Part shown: piece by piece, positions 6,151 to 13,862 of the stretch
Layout of the letters: each line of letters begins with the position of its first letter
How positions within the stretch are numbered: position 1 is the first letter of the stretch
DNA from: Robiginitomaculum sp.
GTDB lineage: Bacteria > Pseudomonadota > Alphaproteobacteria > Caulobacterales > Maricaulaceae
Assembly: GCA_021647375.1 (NCBI GenBank)
Contig: JAKIUV010000059.1
Coordinates: 1-17,532 of the forward strand
Length of the DNA stretch: 17,532 nucleotides
Reading direction: 5' to 3'
The notes under the pieces: generated by a model
What the model was told of the DNA's origin: nothing
The model's input: the letters and a program-made list of their open reading frames with translations, nothing else
Database searches by the model: none
Position numbers and translations under genes: made by a program

Positions 6151-7392
6151 ATGACAAAACAAAATAGACGAGAGCCTGCGCCGTCCCCTAAAAAGGCTGC
6201 TAATGAAAAGGTTGCAAAAATTCTGGCACGGCGGGACTATGCTGGCCCGGCATTTCTGAGCGGGGCGTTTCGGCCATTTTTTCTGGGCGCGAGCGTTTGG
6301 GCGGTAGTTGCGATTGGATATTGGCTGGCTCTGTATAATGGCTGGCTGGAAGCATCGGATGTTATCTCCGGACGCGATTGGCATATTCATGAAATGTTGT
6401 TTGGGTTTGGCGGGGCGGCACTGGCCGGGTTTATTCTGACGGCAGTGCCCAACTGGACGGGGCGGTTGCCCGTGCGTGGTTGGCCGCTGGGCGGTTTAGC
6501 CGCATTATGGTTGCTGGGACGCTTGGTGATGTTATCTGGGCAAGCCGTACTTATGCTGTTGGATGTGGTGTTTTTGTTTGCGCTCGCCGCAGTGGTTGCA
6601 CGGGAAATCATTGGTGGGCGGAACAAACGTAATCTCGTCGTTGCAGGCATGATCACCCTGATAGCGACGGCGAACTTGCTGACCCATTTAGAGCGGCTGG
6701 ACATATTCGCCATGGATGGTCATAGCTGGCGGTTTGCTTTGGCAGTCTTGTTGACTTTACTGAGTTTAATTGGAGGCAGAGTAACCCCGAGCTTCACGCG
6801 CAATCTATTGGCCAAGCAAAATTCCGCCCATATGGAACCGCCCAAAATGCCAGCCAAACCGGGTGGTAAAATTGACAAAATTGTTATGCTGTTCTCGGCC
6901 ATTTCTCTCTTGGTTTGGGTGTTCGAACCAACATATTTCGCGACAGGAATATTGTTGTGTCTGGCGGGTGCCGGGCAATTATTCCGCCTGTCGCGTTGGC
7001 AAGGTGTGCAGGTCATGAACCAAGCGATTATCGTCGTGTTGCACATAGCCTATGGCTGGCTGGGGCTGGGTCTTGTCCTGTTAGGTGGGGCCATTTTGTG
7101 GGACGGGTTTATGGTATCGGATGCCATTCACGGGCTGACCATTGGCGCCATAGGTATTATGATTGCCGCCATGATGAGCCGCGCTAGCTTTGGCCATTCC
7201 GGCTTACCCATGCGCGCCGGTTGGGCTTTGAGCAGCGTTTATGCTTTGATTGGGCTTGCCGTAGTTTTCAGGCTAGCCGCAGGGTTTTTCGCGCCACAGC
7301 TATTGGTCACTATAGCTGGCCTCACATGGATCGCGGCATTTGCCATATTCATAGCAGTATTCATGCCGCTCTATTTTAAACCACGCGGTTAG
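6151..7392 (+). CDS. nnrS: NnrS-family heme membrane protein
   Basis: NnrS proteins are polytopic membrane proteins that bind heme and copper and are linked to relief of nitric oxide stress. The product, 413 residues from the ATG at 6151, has about twelve hydrophobic helices. Landmarks are FLSGAFRPFFLGA near residue 35 and DWHIHEMLFGFGGAALAGF with His78 and His80, followed by LTAVPNWTGRLPVRG. These are the strongest family motifs. The frame can be extended to a TTG at 6109, but that adds a Cys-rich tail unlike the family. No nitrite, nitric oxide or nitrous oxide reductase gene is nearby, so it stands alone here. It is 53 bp downstream of the transglutaminase gene on the same strand. Confidence 0.93.
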   Translation: MTKQNRREPAPSPKKAANEKVAKILARRDYAGPAFLSGAFRPFFLGASVWAVVAIGYWLALYNGWLEASDVISGRDWHIHEMLFGFGGAALAGFILTAVPNWTGRLPVRGWPLGGLAALWLLGRLVMLSGQAVLMLLDVVFLFALAAVVAREIIGGRNKRNLVVAGMITLIATANLLTHLERLDIFAMDGHSWRFALAVLLTLLSLIGGRVTPSFTRNLLAKQNSAHMEPPKMPAKPGGKIDKIVMLFSAISLLVWVFEPTYFATGILLCLAGAGQLFRLSRWQGVQVMNQAIIVVLHIAYGWLGLGLVLLGGAILWDGFMVSDAIHGLTIGAIGIMIAAMMSRASFGHSGLPMRAGWALSSVYALIGLAVVFRLAAGFFAPQLLVTIAGLTWIAAFAIFIAVFMPLYFKPRG

Positions 7393-7444
7393 CCATATTG
7401 CATAATTTTACCAATAGGCTACAAAACATAAAACGGAGAAAAAT

Positions 7445-8275
7445 ATGACCAAAGCTATGCACCAAGTTATGGGCGTTAGCGCCGGGTTTGATATTGTCGA
7501 CCCAACCAAAGTTGAACGCCTAGAGGGTAAGGTATCAGATATAGAATGGCAGTTGCGGGTCGAACTGGCGGCGCTGTATCGTTTGTGTGCGCTGTATGGC
7601 TGGACGGATTTGGTGTTTACCCATATCTCTGCCAAACTCCCGGACGAGGACGGTGAGGAGCGGTTTTTAATCAATCCTTACGGCGTGTTGTTTGATGAAA
7701 TGACGGCTTCAAGTTTGGTCAAGATTGACCTTGAGGGCAATATCATTGGCGACAGTCCCTATTTCATCAATCCGGCGGGCTTCACCATTCATTCCGCCGT
7801 TCATGCCGCGCGAGGGGATGCGGGCTGTGTCATGCATGTGCATACACCTTACGGCGTTGCGGTCTCCGTCCAGAAAAAAGGCATGCGCAAATACACCCAG
7901 TTCGCCATGGTGGTGCATGATGATCTAGCCTATCATGATTATGAGGGTATTGCCATTGATCTGGACGAACGCGAACGCATTGTTGCTGATATGGGGGCAA
8001 AAAACTTGCTGATGTTGCGTAACCATGGCACTATGGTGCTCGGGGCAAATTGCGCTTTGGCGTTCTTGCGCATGTATTTCTTGGAGCAAGCCTGCAAAAC
8101 CCAAATTCTGGCACAGGCTGCGGGCAATAAAAACCTGCACAATTGCGACGACGAACTGGCCGCACATGTCCACACACAAGGCGCAGGCGCTTTTATGAAA
8201 GGCATGGGCGACAATCTGGTCTGGCCGGGGTTAATGCGGCGTTTGGCGAGGAACTATGGGGGGTGGGAGTATTAG
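7445..8275 (+). CDS. Class II aldolase/adducin-family protein
   Basis: The 276-residue protein matches the class II aldolase/adducin fold, a zinc-dependent family that includes fuculose- and ribulose-phosphate enzymes. Histidines that should bind the metal are His131 and His133 in VMHVHTPYG and His194 in LRNHGTMVLG. The preceding INPAGFTIHSAVHAAR is also typical. Substrate cannot be assigned: members annotated only as adducin-domain proteins are widespread in Alphaproteobacteria, and the residues that define known aldolases are not all evident. CGGAG about seven bases before the ATG supports the start. It is separated from nnrS by 52 bp on the same strand and may be cotranscribed with it. Confidence 0.9.
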   Translation: MTKAMHQVMGVSAGFDIVDPTKVERLEGKVSDIEWQLRVELAALYRLCALYGWTDLVFTHISAKLPDEDGEERFLINPYGVLFDEMTASSLVKIDLEGNIIGDSPYFINPAGFTIHSAVHAARGDAGCVMHVHTPYGVAVSVQKKGMRKYTQFAMVVHDDLAYHDYEGIAIDLDERERIVADMGAKNLLMLRNHGTMVLGANCALAFLRMYFLEQACKTQILAQAAGNKNLHNCDDELAAHVHTQGAGAFMKGMGDNLVWPGLMRRLARNYGGWEY

Positions 8276-8316
8276 GGGGTGTTTATTTCTCCACTTCTTC
8301 CACATGCACGACTGAA

Positions 8317-8346
8317 TTGACATATCGGTGTTAGGCGCGGTAACTA
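8317..8346 (+). promoter_or_regulatory. Candidate promoter before the small basic gene
   Basis: A consensus TTGACA (8317-8322) is followed after 18 bases by TAACTA (8341-8346). The expected transcription start, seven bases after the -10, coincides with the ATG at 8353. No ribosome-binding site precedes that ATG, so a leaderless message is plausible. It could also drive murA. Confidence 0.45.
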
Positions 8347-8352
8347 TCCAAT

Positions 8353-8478
8353 ATGAGCGCAGAAAAAACAGAAAAGCAAAAACAACAAGAACGTCGTGAT
8401 GCGCGGGTGGCCAAGGCGTTGCGGGATAATTTGCGCAGGCGTAAAGTTGCAGTGAAAAAAGCTAAAGCCCCAAAATAA
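8353..8478 (+). CDS. Small basic protein upstream of murA
   Basis: A 41-residue, Lys/Arg-rich and probably cytoplasmic protein (MSAEKTEKQKQQERRDARVA, then KALRDNLRRRKVAVKKAKAPK). Small proteins with a core like LRxNLxRRK occur just upstream of murA in other Alphaproteobacteria as I recall, which supports it as a real gene. Function is unknown; the charge suggests binding to RNA or DNA. It has no ribosome-binding site and probably begins at the transcription start of the promoter above. The gap to murA is 119 bases. Low complexity means chance coding cannot be fully excluded. Confidence 0.7.
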   Translation: MSAEKTEKQKQQERRDARVAKALRDNLRRRKVAVKKAKAPK

Positions 8479-8597
8479 TACCTGACAAATAATATCTGCC
8501 ACTAAACCTACAAAATATTATCTATAGCAAGCGGTCATAATCTCGCCTAACATTTTGTTGACAGTTGATTCCATAAACATCTGTCAGGAGAAAATTC

Positions 8598-9857
8598 ATG
8601 GATAAAATTGTTATTGAAGGCGGCACACCTCTATCGGGGCAAATATCCATTAGTGGTGCCAAGAACTCGGCGCTGAAACTGATGGTTGCTTGCTTGCTCA
8701 CCGATGAGCCGCTTGAACTGACCAATATGCCCAATCTGCGCGATACGCGGTTTTTGGGGCATTTATTGGAGAACTTTGGGGTTAAGGTCACGGACGGTGT
8801 TGGCAATTTGACTATGCACGCCAAGACGTTGACCTCAACCACTGCACCTTATGACTTGGTGCGTAAAATGCGCGCCAGTTTTAATGTGCTGGGGCCGGTT
8901 TTGGCACGGGCGCATAAGGCCAAAGTTTCCCTGCCGGGCGGCTGTGCCATTGGTGCGCGCCCCGTTGATTTGCATTTAAACGCGCTGAAAGCTATGGGGG
9001 CAGAGATAGAGCTGAGCGAGGGCTATGTCATCGCTTCGGCGTCGGGCGGCCTAAAAGGCGCAGAGATTACCTTCCCGTTTATCAGTGTTGGCGCTACCGA
9101 GCATTCTATGCTGGCGGCGGTCTTGGCCAAAGGCGAGACGGTTTTAAACAATGCGGCGCGGGAGCCGGAAATTGTTGACTTGGCCAATTGCCTCAATGCT
9201 ATGGGGGCCAAGATTAGCGGGGCAGGGCGTTCCGAAGTTACTATTCAGGGCGTTAAAAAGCTTGGCGGTACAAAATTCGCCGTAGTACCCGACCGGATTG
9301 AGGCAGGAACCTATGCATTGGCGGCGGCTACGGTCGGCGGCGCCGTCAGGCTGGTGAATGTGCGCTCGGATCATCTTGGCTCGTTGTGGCCATTGATAGC
9401 GCAGGCGGGTGCGAAAGTGACTATGGACGAAAATTCCGTGTTAGTGGAGCGCCACGGCACACCCATCCATCCCGTCGATGTTGAGACCCAAGCTTACCCC
9501 GGCTTCCCGACAGACCTACAGGCGCAATTCATGGCGATGATGTGTTTGGCGGACGGAGTGTCTATTATCCGCGAAAATATCTTTGAGAACCGCTTCATGC
9601 ACTGCCCGGAACTCTCGCGCATGGGGGCTAATATTACGGTGAGCGGGCGCGAAGCTATCATTCGCGGCGTGCCCAAGCTAAAGGGTGCGCAAGTTATGGC
9701 GACGGACTTGCGGGCTTCGGCCAGTTTAATCGCGGCTGGTATGGCTGCGGAGGGCACGACCGAGGTTGGCAGGGTCTATCATTTGGACCGAGGGTTTGAG
9801 CAAATTGAAGTAAAACTTGGCAATTGCGGCGCCAGAATTAAACGGGTAAAAGAATAG
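8598..9857 (+). CDS. murA: MurA, UDP-N-acetylglucosamine 1-carboxyvinyltransferase
   Basis: MurA transfers enolpyruvate from phosphoenolpyruvate to UDP-N-acetylglucosamine, the first committed step of peptidoglycan synthesis in the cytoplasm. The 419-residue length is standard. ISGAKNSALKLM carries the conserved Lys22 and Asn23. The active-site loop LPGGCAIGARPVDLHL keeps Cys116, so the enzyme should be of the fosfomycin-sensitive type. QAYPGFPTDLQAQFMA and ENIFENRFMH are further family signatures. CAGGAG is well spaced before the ATG. It leads a compact run with DUF2948 two bases downstream. Confidence 0.98.
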   Translation: MDKIVIEGGTPLSGQISISGAKNSALKLMVACLLTDEPLELTNMPNLRDTRFLGHLLENFGVKVTDGVGNLTMHAKTLTSTTAPYDLVRKMRASFNVLGPVLARAHKAKVSLPGGCAIGARPVDLHLNALKAMGAEIELSEGYVIASASGGLKGAEITFPFISVGATEHSMLAAVLAKGETVLNNAAREPEIVDLANCLNAMGAKISGAGRSEVTIQGVKKLGGTKFAVVPDRIEAGTYALAAATVGGAVRLVNVRSDHLGSLWPLIAQAGAKVTMDENSVLVERHGTPIHPVDVETQAYPGFPTDLQAQFMAMMCLADGVSIIRENIFENRFMHCPELSRMGANITVSGREAIIRGVPKLKGAQVMATDLRASASLIAAGMAAEGTTEVGRVYHLDRGFEQIEVKLGNCGARIKRVKE

Positions 9858-9859
9858 AT

Positions 9860-10300
9860 ATGAGCAATAGATTGAAATTATTGGCCGAGACGCCCGAGGG
9901 GCTAACCGTGTTATCAGCTGCGCTGCAAGACGCGATTGTTCGTGTGGGCGATATTCATTTTGACCGTTCCGGCAATTCAATGGTGATGATTGCCAGCCGC
10001 TATTGCCACGAAACCGATGTGCCGAGCCGGATAAAAGCCGGGCTTGGCCTGCACAATGTGCTGTCCGCCAAGATGAAAGGCATTAACCGTGCCGACCCGG
10101 ATGCTTTTTTGGTGTTATTGTCGATTAATTTCGTACCGTCTGATGAACCACCGGGCGGAGCGATTACCCTGATTTTTGCGGGCGGCGGCGAGATTAGTTT
10201 GGATGCTGAATGTTTGGAAGTCCGGCTCGTGGATATACAAAACGAACGCCCGACCAAGAGCGTTCCCCTGCATCCTGCCCTAGAAGCGGGAAATGAGTGA
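9860..10300 (+). CDS. DUF2948 family protein
   Basis: This 146-residue soluble protein matches the DUF2948 family by its opening (LKLLAETPEGLTVLSAALQD), then AIVRVGDIHFD and the conserved placement directly after murA. No function is known for the family and no catalytic motif can be seen. Predicted structure is mixed alpha/beta without membrane segments. It begins two bases after the murA stop and overlaps the next gene by eight (ATGAGTGA), so all three are probably translated in sequence. In most relatives hisD follows this gene; here it does not. Confidence 0.88.
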   Translation: MSNRLKLLAETPEGLTVLSAALQDAIVRVGDIHFDRSGNSMVMIASRYCHETDVPSRIKAGLGLHNVLSAKMKGINRADPDAFLVLLSINFVPSDEPPGGAITLIFAGGGEISLDAECLEVRLVDIQNERPTKSVPLHPALEAGNE

Positions 10301-10766
10301 AGACCATTATATAAGCGAGCTGCACATTGATGCAGAAAGTCTGGCCGTCACCAGCCCTGAGATGGAGCATGAACGCCGGGTGGCGATTTTCGACTTATTA
10401 GAAGAGAACAGCTTTCACCCCAAGGATTCGCAATCTGGGCCATATATCATAAATCTATCCCTGTCCGAAGGCCGTTTGGTGTTGGATATTCAGCGTACAA
10501 ATGGTGCGCCGCGTGGGAATTTTTCCTTTTCTATCAAGCCTTTCAGCCGAATTATTAAAGACTATTTCATGATTTGCGAAGCCTATCATGATGCCATTCG
10601 CACAGCCACTACGGCGCAGATTGAGGCCATAGATATGGGGCGACGCGGCTTGCATAATGAGGGGTCGCGCCTGCTGGAAGACAGTTTGCGGAACTCTGTA
10701 GAGTTAGATTTCAACACATCACGGCGCTTGTTTACATTGATTTGCGCCCTACATAGGCGGCCATGA
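10293..10766 (+). CDS. UPF0262 family protein
   Basis: The 157-residue product matches UPF0262, a family of unknown function confined largely to Alphaproteobacteria. Recognisable pieces are the start (ISELHIDAESL), MEHERRVAIFDLLEEN, the strand INLSLSEGRLVLDI and the C-terminal RRLFTLICALHRRP. The centre has IKPFSRIIKDYFMICEAYHDAI, another conserved stretch. No signal peptide, membrane span or enzyme motif is visible. It overlaps the preceding gene by 8 bases and the following one by 4, so it sits inside a coupled operon with a phosphatase-like protein and infA. Confidence 0.92.
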   Translation: MSEDHYISELHIDAESLAVTSPEMEHERRVAIFDLLEENSFHPKDSQSGPYIINLSLSEGRLVLDIQRTNGAPRGNFSFSIKPFSRIIKDYFMICEAYHDAIRTATTAQIEAIDMGRRGLHNEGSRLLEDSLRNSVELDFNTSRRLFTLICALHRRP

Positions 10767-11197
10767 TGACTAATAAAAATGAACTCCCAGCATCCGTACT
10801 TTTTGTCTGTACGCTTAATTCCATCCGGTCGCCAATGGCGGAAGGCATGATGAAATCCCGTTACGGCGGAGATGTGTATGTGCAATCTTGCGGCCTGGAA
10901 GCTGGCGAGTTAAGCGACCTTATGGTGGCAGTGATGCGCGAGAAGGGCATGGATTTGTCGGCTCATAAATCCAAGACCTTGGCTGAAATTGCCGACACCA
11001 GTTTTGATGTGGTTATAGCTTTTAATAAGGACGCCGAAGCCGCCGTGCGCGCCGTTTTCGACGATAGCGACACCGAAATTTGCGTTTGGCCTACGCCCGA
11101 CCCAACCCAAGGTGCTATGGATGTACGCGCCATGATGGACAATTTTCGCGCCGTTAGGGACGTGATAGAGATGCGTATAGACAAGAAATTCGGCTAA
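10763..11197 (+). CDS. Low-molecular-weight phosphatase / arsenate-reductase-like protein
   Basis: The 144-residue protein has the low-molecular-weight tyrosine phosphatase fold. The P-loop CTLNSIRSPMAEG gives the CX5R motif (Cys16 to Arg22), and the general-acid Asp113 lies in VWPTPDP. The fold is shared by tyrosine phosphatases and thioredoxin-coupled arsenate reductases. No ars genes are nearby and the gene is a fixed member of this housekeeping cluster, so arsenate detoxification is not implied. The physiological substrate is unknown. The start overlaps the UPF0262 stop by four bases; a second ATG directly follows and either may be used. Confidence 0.88.
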   Translation: MMTNKNELPASVLFVCTLNSIRSPMAEGMMKSRYGGDVYVQSCGLEAGELSDLMVAVMREKGMDLSAHKSKTLAEIADTSFDVVIAFNKDAEAAVRAVFDDSDTEICVWPTPDPTQGAMDVRAMMDNFRAVRDVIEMRIDKKFG

Positions 11198-11230
11198 TTG
11201 CTGATATTTTTGGGCTATTTTGCGGCAAAT

Positions 11231-11260
11231 TTGTGCAATTTGTGAAAAAATACCTATATA
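11231..11260 (+). promoter_or_regulatory. Candidate infA promoter
   Basis: The 151-bp gap before infA contains TTGTGC (11231-11236) and TATATA (11255-11260), 18 bases apart, in an AT-rich stretch. A hairpin of seven pairs (GGCTGTT/AATAGCC, 11312-11328, with one G-U pair) stands before the ribosome-binding site and may be a leader structure or a weak terminator of the upstream transcript. Confidence 0.4.
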
Positions 11261-11348
11261 TTGTTGGCAAGACGTGGTTAAACGCGCTTGCACAAAAAAC
11301 TGTAAAGAATCGGCTGTTGTTAATAGCCAGTAATTAAAAGGATTTGCT

Positions 11349-11570
11349 TTGGCAAAAGAAGAACTATTAGAATTTGACGGCGAAGTGATCGAGCTTCTCC
11401 CAAATGCGACATTTCGCGTTAAACTTGACGGTAATGATCACGAGATTATTGCCCACACGGCTGGCCGTATGCGTAAAAACCGCATCCGGGTTTTAGCTGG
11501 CGACAAAGTCACTGTTGAAATGACCCCTTACGACCTGTCCAAAGGGCGCATCACTTACAGATTTAAGTAA
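11349..11570 (+). CDS. infA: Translation initiation factor IF-1
   Basis: IF-1 binds the ribosomal A site during initiation. The 73-residue OB-fold protein is nearly canonical: AKEELLEFDGEVIELLPNAT, then HTAGRMRKNRIRVLAGDKV and EMTPYDLSKGRITYRFK. The start is a TTG, six bases after AAGGA. No in-frame ATG would preserve the conserved N-terminus, so the rare start seems real. It is one residue longer than many relatives (an extra residue near LDGNDHE). It precedes maf by 11 bases and probably has its own promoter in the preceding gap. Confidence 0.97.
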   Translation: MAKEELLEFDGEVIELLPNATFRVKLDGNDHEIIAHTAGRMRKNRIRVLAGDKVTVEMTPYDLSKGRITYRFK

Positions 11571-11581
11571 GCACTGCTCTG

Positions 11582-12172
11582 ATGAGCGGCGCAAAAATAC
11601 CCCATCTCATATTAGCAAGTACATCCCCGCGCCGGCGAGAACTGTTGGCGCGTATTGGTGTGGTGCCGAACGATATAATTCCGGCGGATATAGACGAAGA
11701 CCCCCGCAAGGACGAACTCCCCAAACCTCATGCCCTGCGGCTAGCTATTGGTAAGGCGCAAGAAATCGCGCCTGCTCATAAAGGCTCGTATATATTGTCG
11801 GCGGACACCGTGGTTGGCGTCGGGCGGCGTATATTGCCCAAGGCGGAAGATGCAGAGACGGCGAAAGCCTGTCTGGATTTGTTATCGGGCAGGGCGCACC
11901 GGGTTTTTACTGGGGTTTGCTTGATAACACCGGACGGGCGGGAAATATCACGGGTGGTTGAGACACGGCTTAAGATGAAGCGGCTATCTGGTGTGGAGAT
12001 GACCACATATCTGGAGAGCGGTGAATGGGACGGCAAGGCAGGCGGTTACGGTATTCAAGGGCTTGCGGGCGCATTTATCGCGCATATTAGCGGCTCCTAT
12101 AGCAATGTAGTCGGCCTTCCAGTTTACGAGACTAGAAATATGTTAATTGGAGCAGGATATATCAATGGCTAA
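11582..12172 (+). CDS. maf: Maf-like nucleoside triphosphate pyrophosphatase
   Basis: Maf proteins remove pyrophosphate from non-canonical or modified nucleoside triphosphates (dTTP/UTP or m7GTP subfamilies). The 196-residue sequence carries the three family motifs: STSPRRRELL (13-22), SADTVV with the catalytic Asp75, and GKAGGYGIQGLAG near residue 150. The combination of Arg-rich first motif and GKAGGYGIQG resembles the YhdE-like dTTP/UTP group, but the subfamily is not certain. It begins 11 bases after infA and its end overlaps the next gene by eight bases (ATGGCTAA). Confidence 0.95.
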   Translation: MSGAKIPHLILASTSPRRRELLARIGVVPNDIIPADIDEDPRKDELPKPHALRLAIGKAQEIAPAHKGSYILSADTVVGVGRRILPKAEDAETAKACLDLLSGRAHRVFTGVCLITPDGREISRVVETRLKMKRLSGVEMTTYLESGEWDGKAGGYGIQGLAGAFIAHISGSYSNVVGLPVYETRNMLIGAGYING

Positions 12173-13193
12173 ACTCTGCCGCACCGAGAATGCTATCGGC
12201 GAAGAACGCGCTGCTATTATAGAGCATAAACGCGATATAGAATACTATGTCCGCCGCTGGAGCGACCGCGATATTGCCCGTAAGGGCGAAGTGTTTAGTG
12301 CGCGCGTATTACGCATAGACAAAGACATGATGGCGGCATTCGTCGATATGGGGGCTGGCCGAAACGGGCTTTTGCGGTTCGCTATGTCCAATAATGCCCC
12401 GCGCCTTGTTGAGGGGGCTATGGTTCGGGTTGAAGTATTGCGCCAGGCGGAGGCCAATAAAGGCCCACTGGTAAGGTTCATAGAGCCGAGTGGTGCCGAT
12501 AAGCCTGCAAAAGAAAAATCTATCAGTCTGCGCGAAACCATTTCAGCTCGCTATCCCGGCATTAAGTTTGAAGACAGCTTGGTCAATGGTATCGACGAAG
12601 CTGCGGAGACCGAAATAGCCTTACAAGGTGGTGGTTATGTTTATATTGAGCATACCCGCGCGGGGACTATGATAGATGTGGATACAGGCACCGGACAGAA
12701 AAATGCCGTGGGTATTGCGGCAGCCCGCGAGATTGCCCGGCAAATTCGCAAGCGCGGTATTGGCGGGCTGATCTTGGTAGATTTCCCTAATTTCCGTAAA
12801 CGCAAAGTGCAGGCGGATGTCTGGCAGACCTTTAAGGACGGATTTAACGGTGATATTGACGGGCCAAAAATAGCCCCATTATCACGCTTCGGCACGGTTG
12901 AGATGACCCGCACACGCACAGGCTCGTCCATAGCCCAAATTATGATGGGCAAGGACGGAGAGCCGACCACGGAAACCATTGCCTTGCAGGGTTTGCGTAG
13001 GTTGACCACCGAAGCCAATGTGGACGGCGGAGCTAGACTAGTCTTGCAAGTGCCTGAGGCGGCATTTCAGTGGCTGGAAGCCGATACAATCGGCTGGCGC
13101 ATAGCTTTGGCCGAGCGTATCGGTGAGCGGTTCCGTATTGTGTCCGGCGCCACGATCGATGTTTATAAGGACGAAACCAAAGGGAATACGTAA
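12165..13193 (+). CDS. Short ribonuclease E/G-like protein
   Basis: A 342-residue member of the RNase E/G family, endonucleases that process rRNA and mRNA. An S1-like segment (GEVFSARVLRIDKDMMAAFV, 41-60, then DMGAGRNGLL) is followed by the catalytic region. Asp206 in LILVDFPNF and Asp232 in DIDGPKIAPLSRFGTVEMTR fit the two magnesium-binding aspartates. It is shorter than E. coli RNase G (489), lacks the zinc-link CPxC and any long C-terminal scaffold, so it may not tetramerise as the larger enzymes do. Start at 12165 has AGGA seven bases upstream; the in-frame TTG at 12147 is less likely. It overlaps maf by eight bases and yacG by one. Confidence 0.9.
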   Translation: MAKLCRTENAIGEERAAIIEHKRDIEYYVRRWSDRDIARKGEVFSARVLRIDKDMMAAFVDMGAGRNGLLRFAMSNNAPRLVEGAMVRVEVLRQAEANKGPLVRFIEPSGADKPAKEKSISLRETISARYPGIKFEDSLVNGIDEAAETEIALQGGGYVYIEHTRAGTMIDVDTGTGQKNAVGIAAAREIARQIRKRGIGGLILVDFPNFRKRKVQADVWQTFKDGFNGDIDGPKIAPLSRFGTVEMTRTRTGSSIAQIMMGKDGEPTTETIALQGLRRLTTEANVDGGARLVLQVPEAAFQWLEADTIGWRIALAERIGERFRIVSGATIDVYKDETKGNT

Positions 13194-13378
13194 TGAGCAA
13201 AGTTTGTAAAATTTGCAAGAAACCGCAAGCGGCAGAATACGCACCATTTTGCTCGGCGCGCTGTACGGACGTAGACTTAGGTCGCTGGCTCAAAGGCGGC
13301 TATGCCATACCCGGCAGAGACGGCGAAGCCAGTATCCCAGCAAATGATAACCCAGACGCAGACCCTGAGTTTACCTAG
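13193..13378 (+). CDS. yacG: YacG, zinc-finger DNA gyrase inhibitor
   Basis: YacG is a small zinc protein that binds GyrB and inhibits DNA gyrase in E. coli. The 61-residue product has four cysteines in the family arrangement: Cys5 and Cys8 (CKIC), Cys20 and Cys24 (FCSARC), followed by DVDLGRWLKGGYAIPG. The acidic C-terminal tail is also usual. The ATG overlaps the preceding stop by one base (TAATG), so it is the coupled last gene of the murA-to-yacG run. A hairpin 74 bases downstream ends the run. Confidence 0.95.
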   Translation: MSKVCKICKKPQAAEYAPFCSARCTDVDLGRWLKGGYAIPGRDGEASIPANDNPDADPEFT

Positions 13379-13451
13379 AGCGCTCTTTGGTAAACCATAT
13401 TGGCGTGATAGGGTGTACGTGCGCTGAAACGAAGCAAATTCTATGATCTAA

Positions 13452-13482
13452 AACACCCCCAGCCGAGCAGGCAGGGGGTGTT
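13452..13482. terminator. Bidirectional terminator between yacG and the DUF2853 gene
   Basis: AACACCCCC (13452-13460) and GGGGGTGTT (13474-13482) form a 9-bp GC-rich stem with a 13-base loop. On the minus strand TTTTAG follows; on the plus strand TTGTTCTT follows. It lies between two converging genes and could end both transcripts. Confidence 0.75.
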
Positions 13483-13503
13483 GTTCTTGCGAATGTCGGG
13501 AGA

Positions 13504-13827
13504 TTAACCGCCGAATTGGCCAAGTTTGCCAGCATTTTTTGCCAGTAAATAATAAAATGTAACGCGGGACTTCATCCGGTCTTGTTTCATAGTTGCACAA
13601 ACATCTGCGCAGGCAGAGGCAGCTGTGCCAGCATCCTGACCAAGTTTCTTGGCACAATAACCATTGATAACCCGATCAAGTTCTGACTGGTCTGAGCATG
13701 ATACCAGCGAGCTGTCCCTGTTGGTCAGAGCAATACCGAGATAATTGCATATTTTCTGTACAACGGCTTCATCAGCGCCGCTGTCATATTGTTTTACATT
13801 GTCCATATAGTCTGCTGCTTTTGCCAT
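13504..13827 (-). CDS. DUF2853 family protein
   Basis: The 107-residue protein matches DUF2853 by MDNVKQYDSGADEAVVQKIC, LGIALTNRDSSLVSCSDQSE and the C-terminal MKSRVTFYYLLAKNAGKLG, the best-conserved part of the family. Function is unknown. It is predicted to be a small helical cytoplasmic protein with no signal peptide; several cysteines (27, 44, 58, 73, 77) are scattered rather than in a metal-site pattern. GGAG lies 7-8 bases before the ATG. It is a single-gene unit convergent with yacG and divergent from the synthase-like gene. Confidence 0.88.
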   Translation of the reverse strand: MAKAADYMDNVKQYDSGADEAVVQKICNYLGIALTNRDSSLVSCSDQSELDRVINGYCAKKLGQDAGTAASACADVCATMKQDRMKSRVTFYYLLAKNAGKLGQFGG

Positions 13828-13862
13828 AATAGTCTCCAGTTTAAGTTAATTTAAGCTTGTAA

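Noticed and set aside
10763..11197. Arsenic-resistance arsenate reductase
   Set aside because: The fold fits, but no ars neighbours exist and the gene belongs to a conserved housekeeping cluster.
13379..13451. Possible tRNA gene after yacG, as seen in some Alphaproteobacteria
   Set aside because: No tRNA acceptor or T-loop sequence is visible in the gap.
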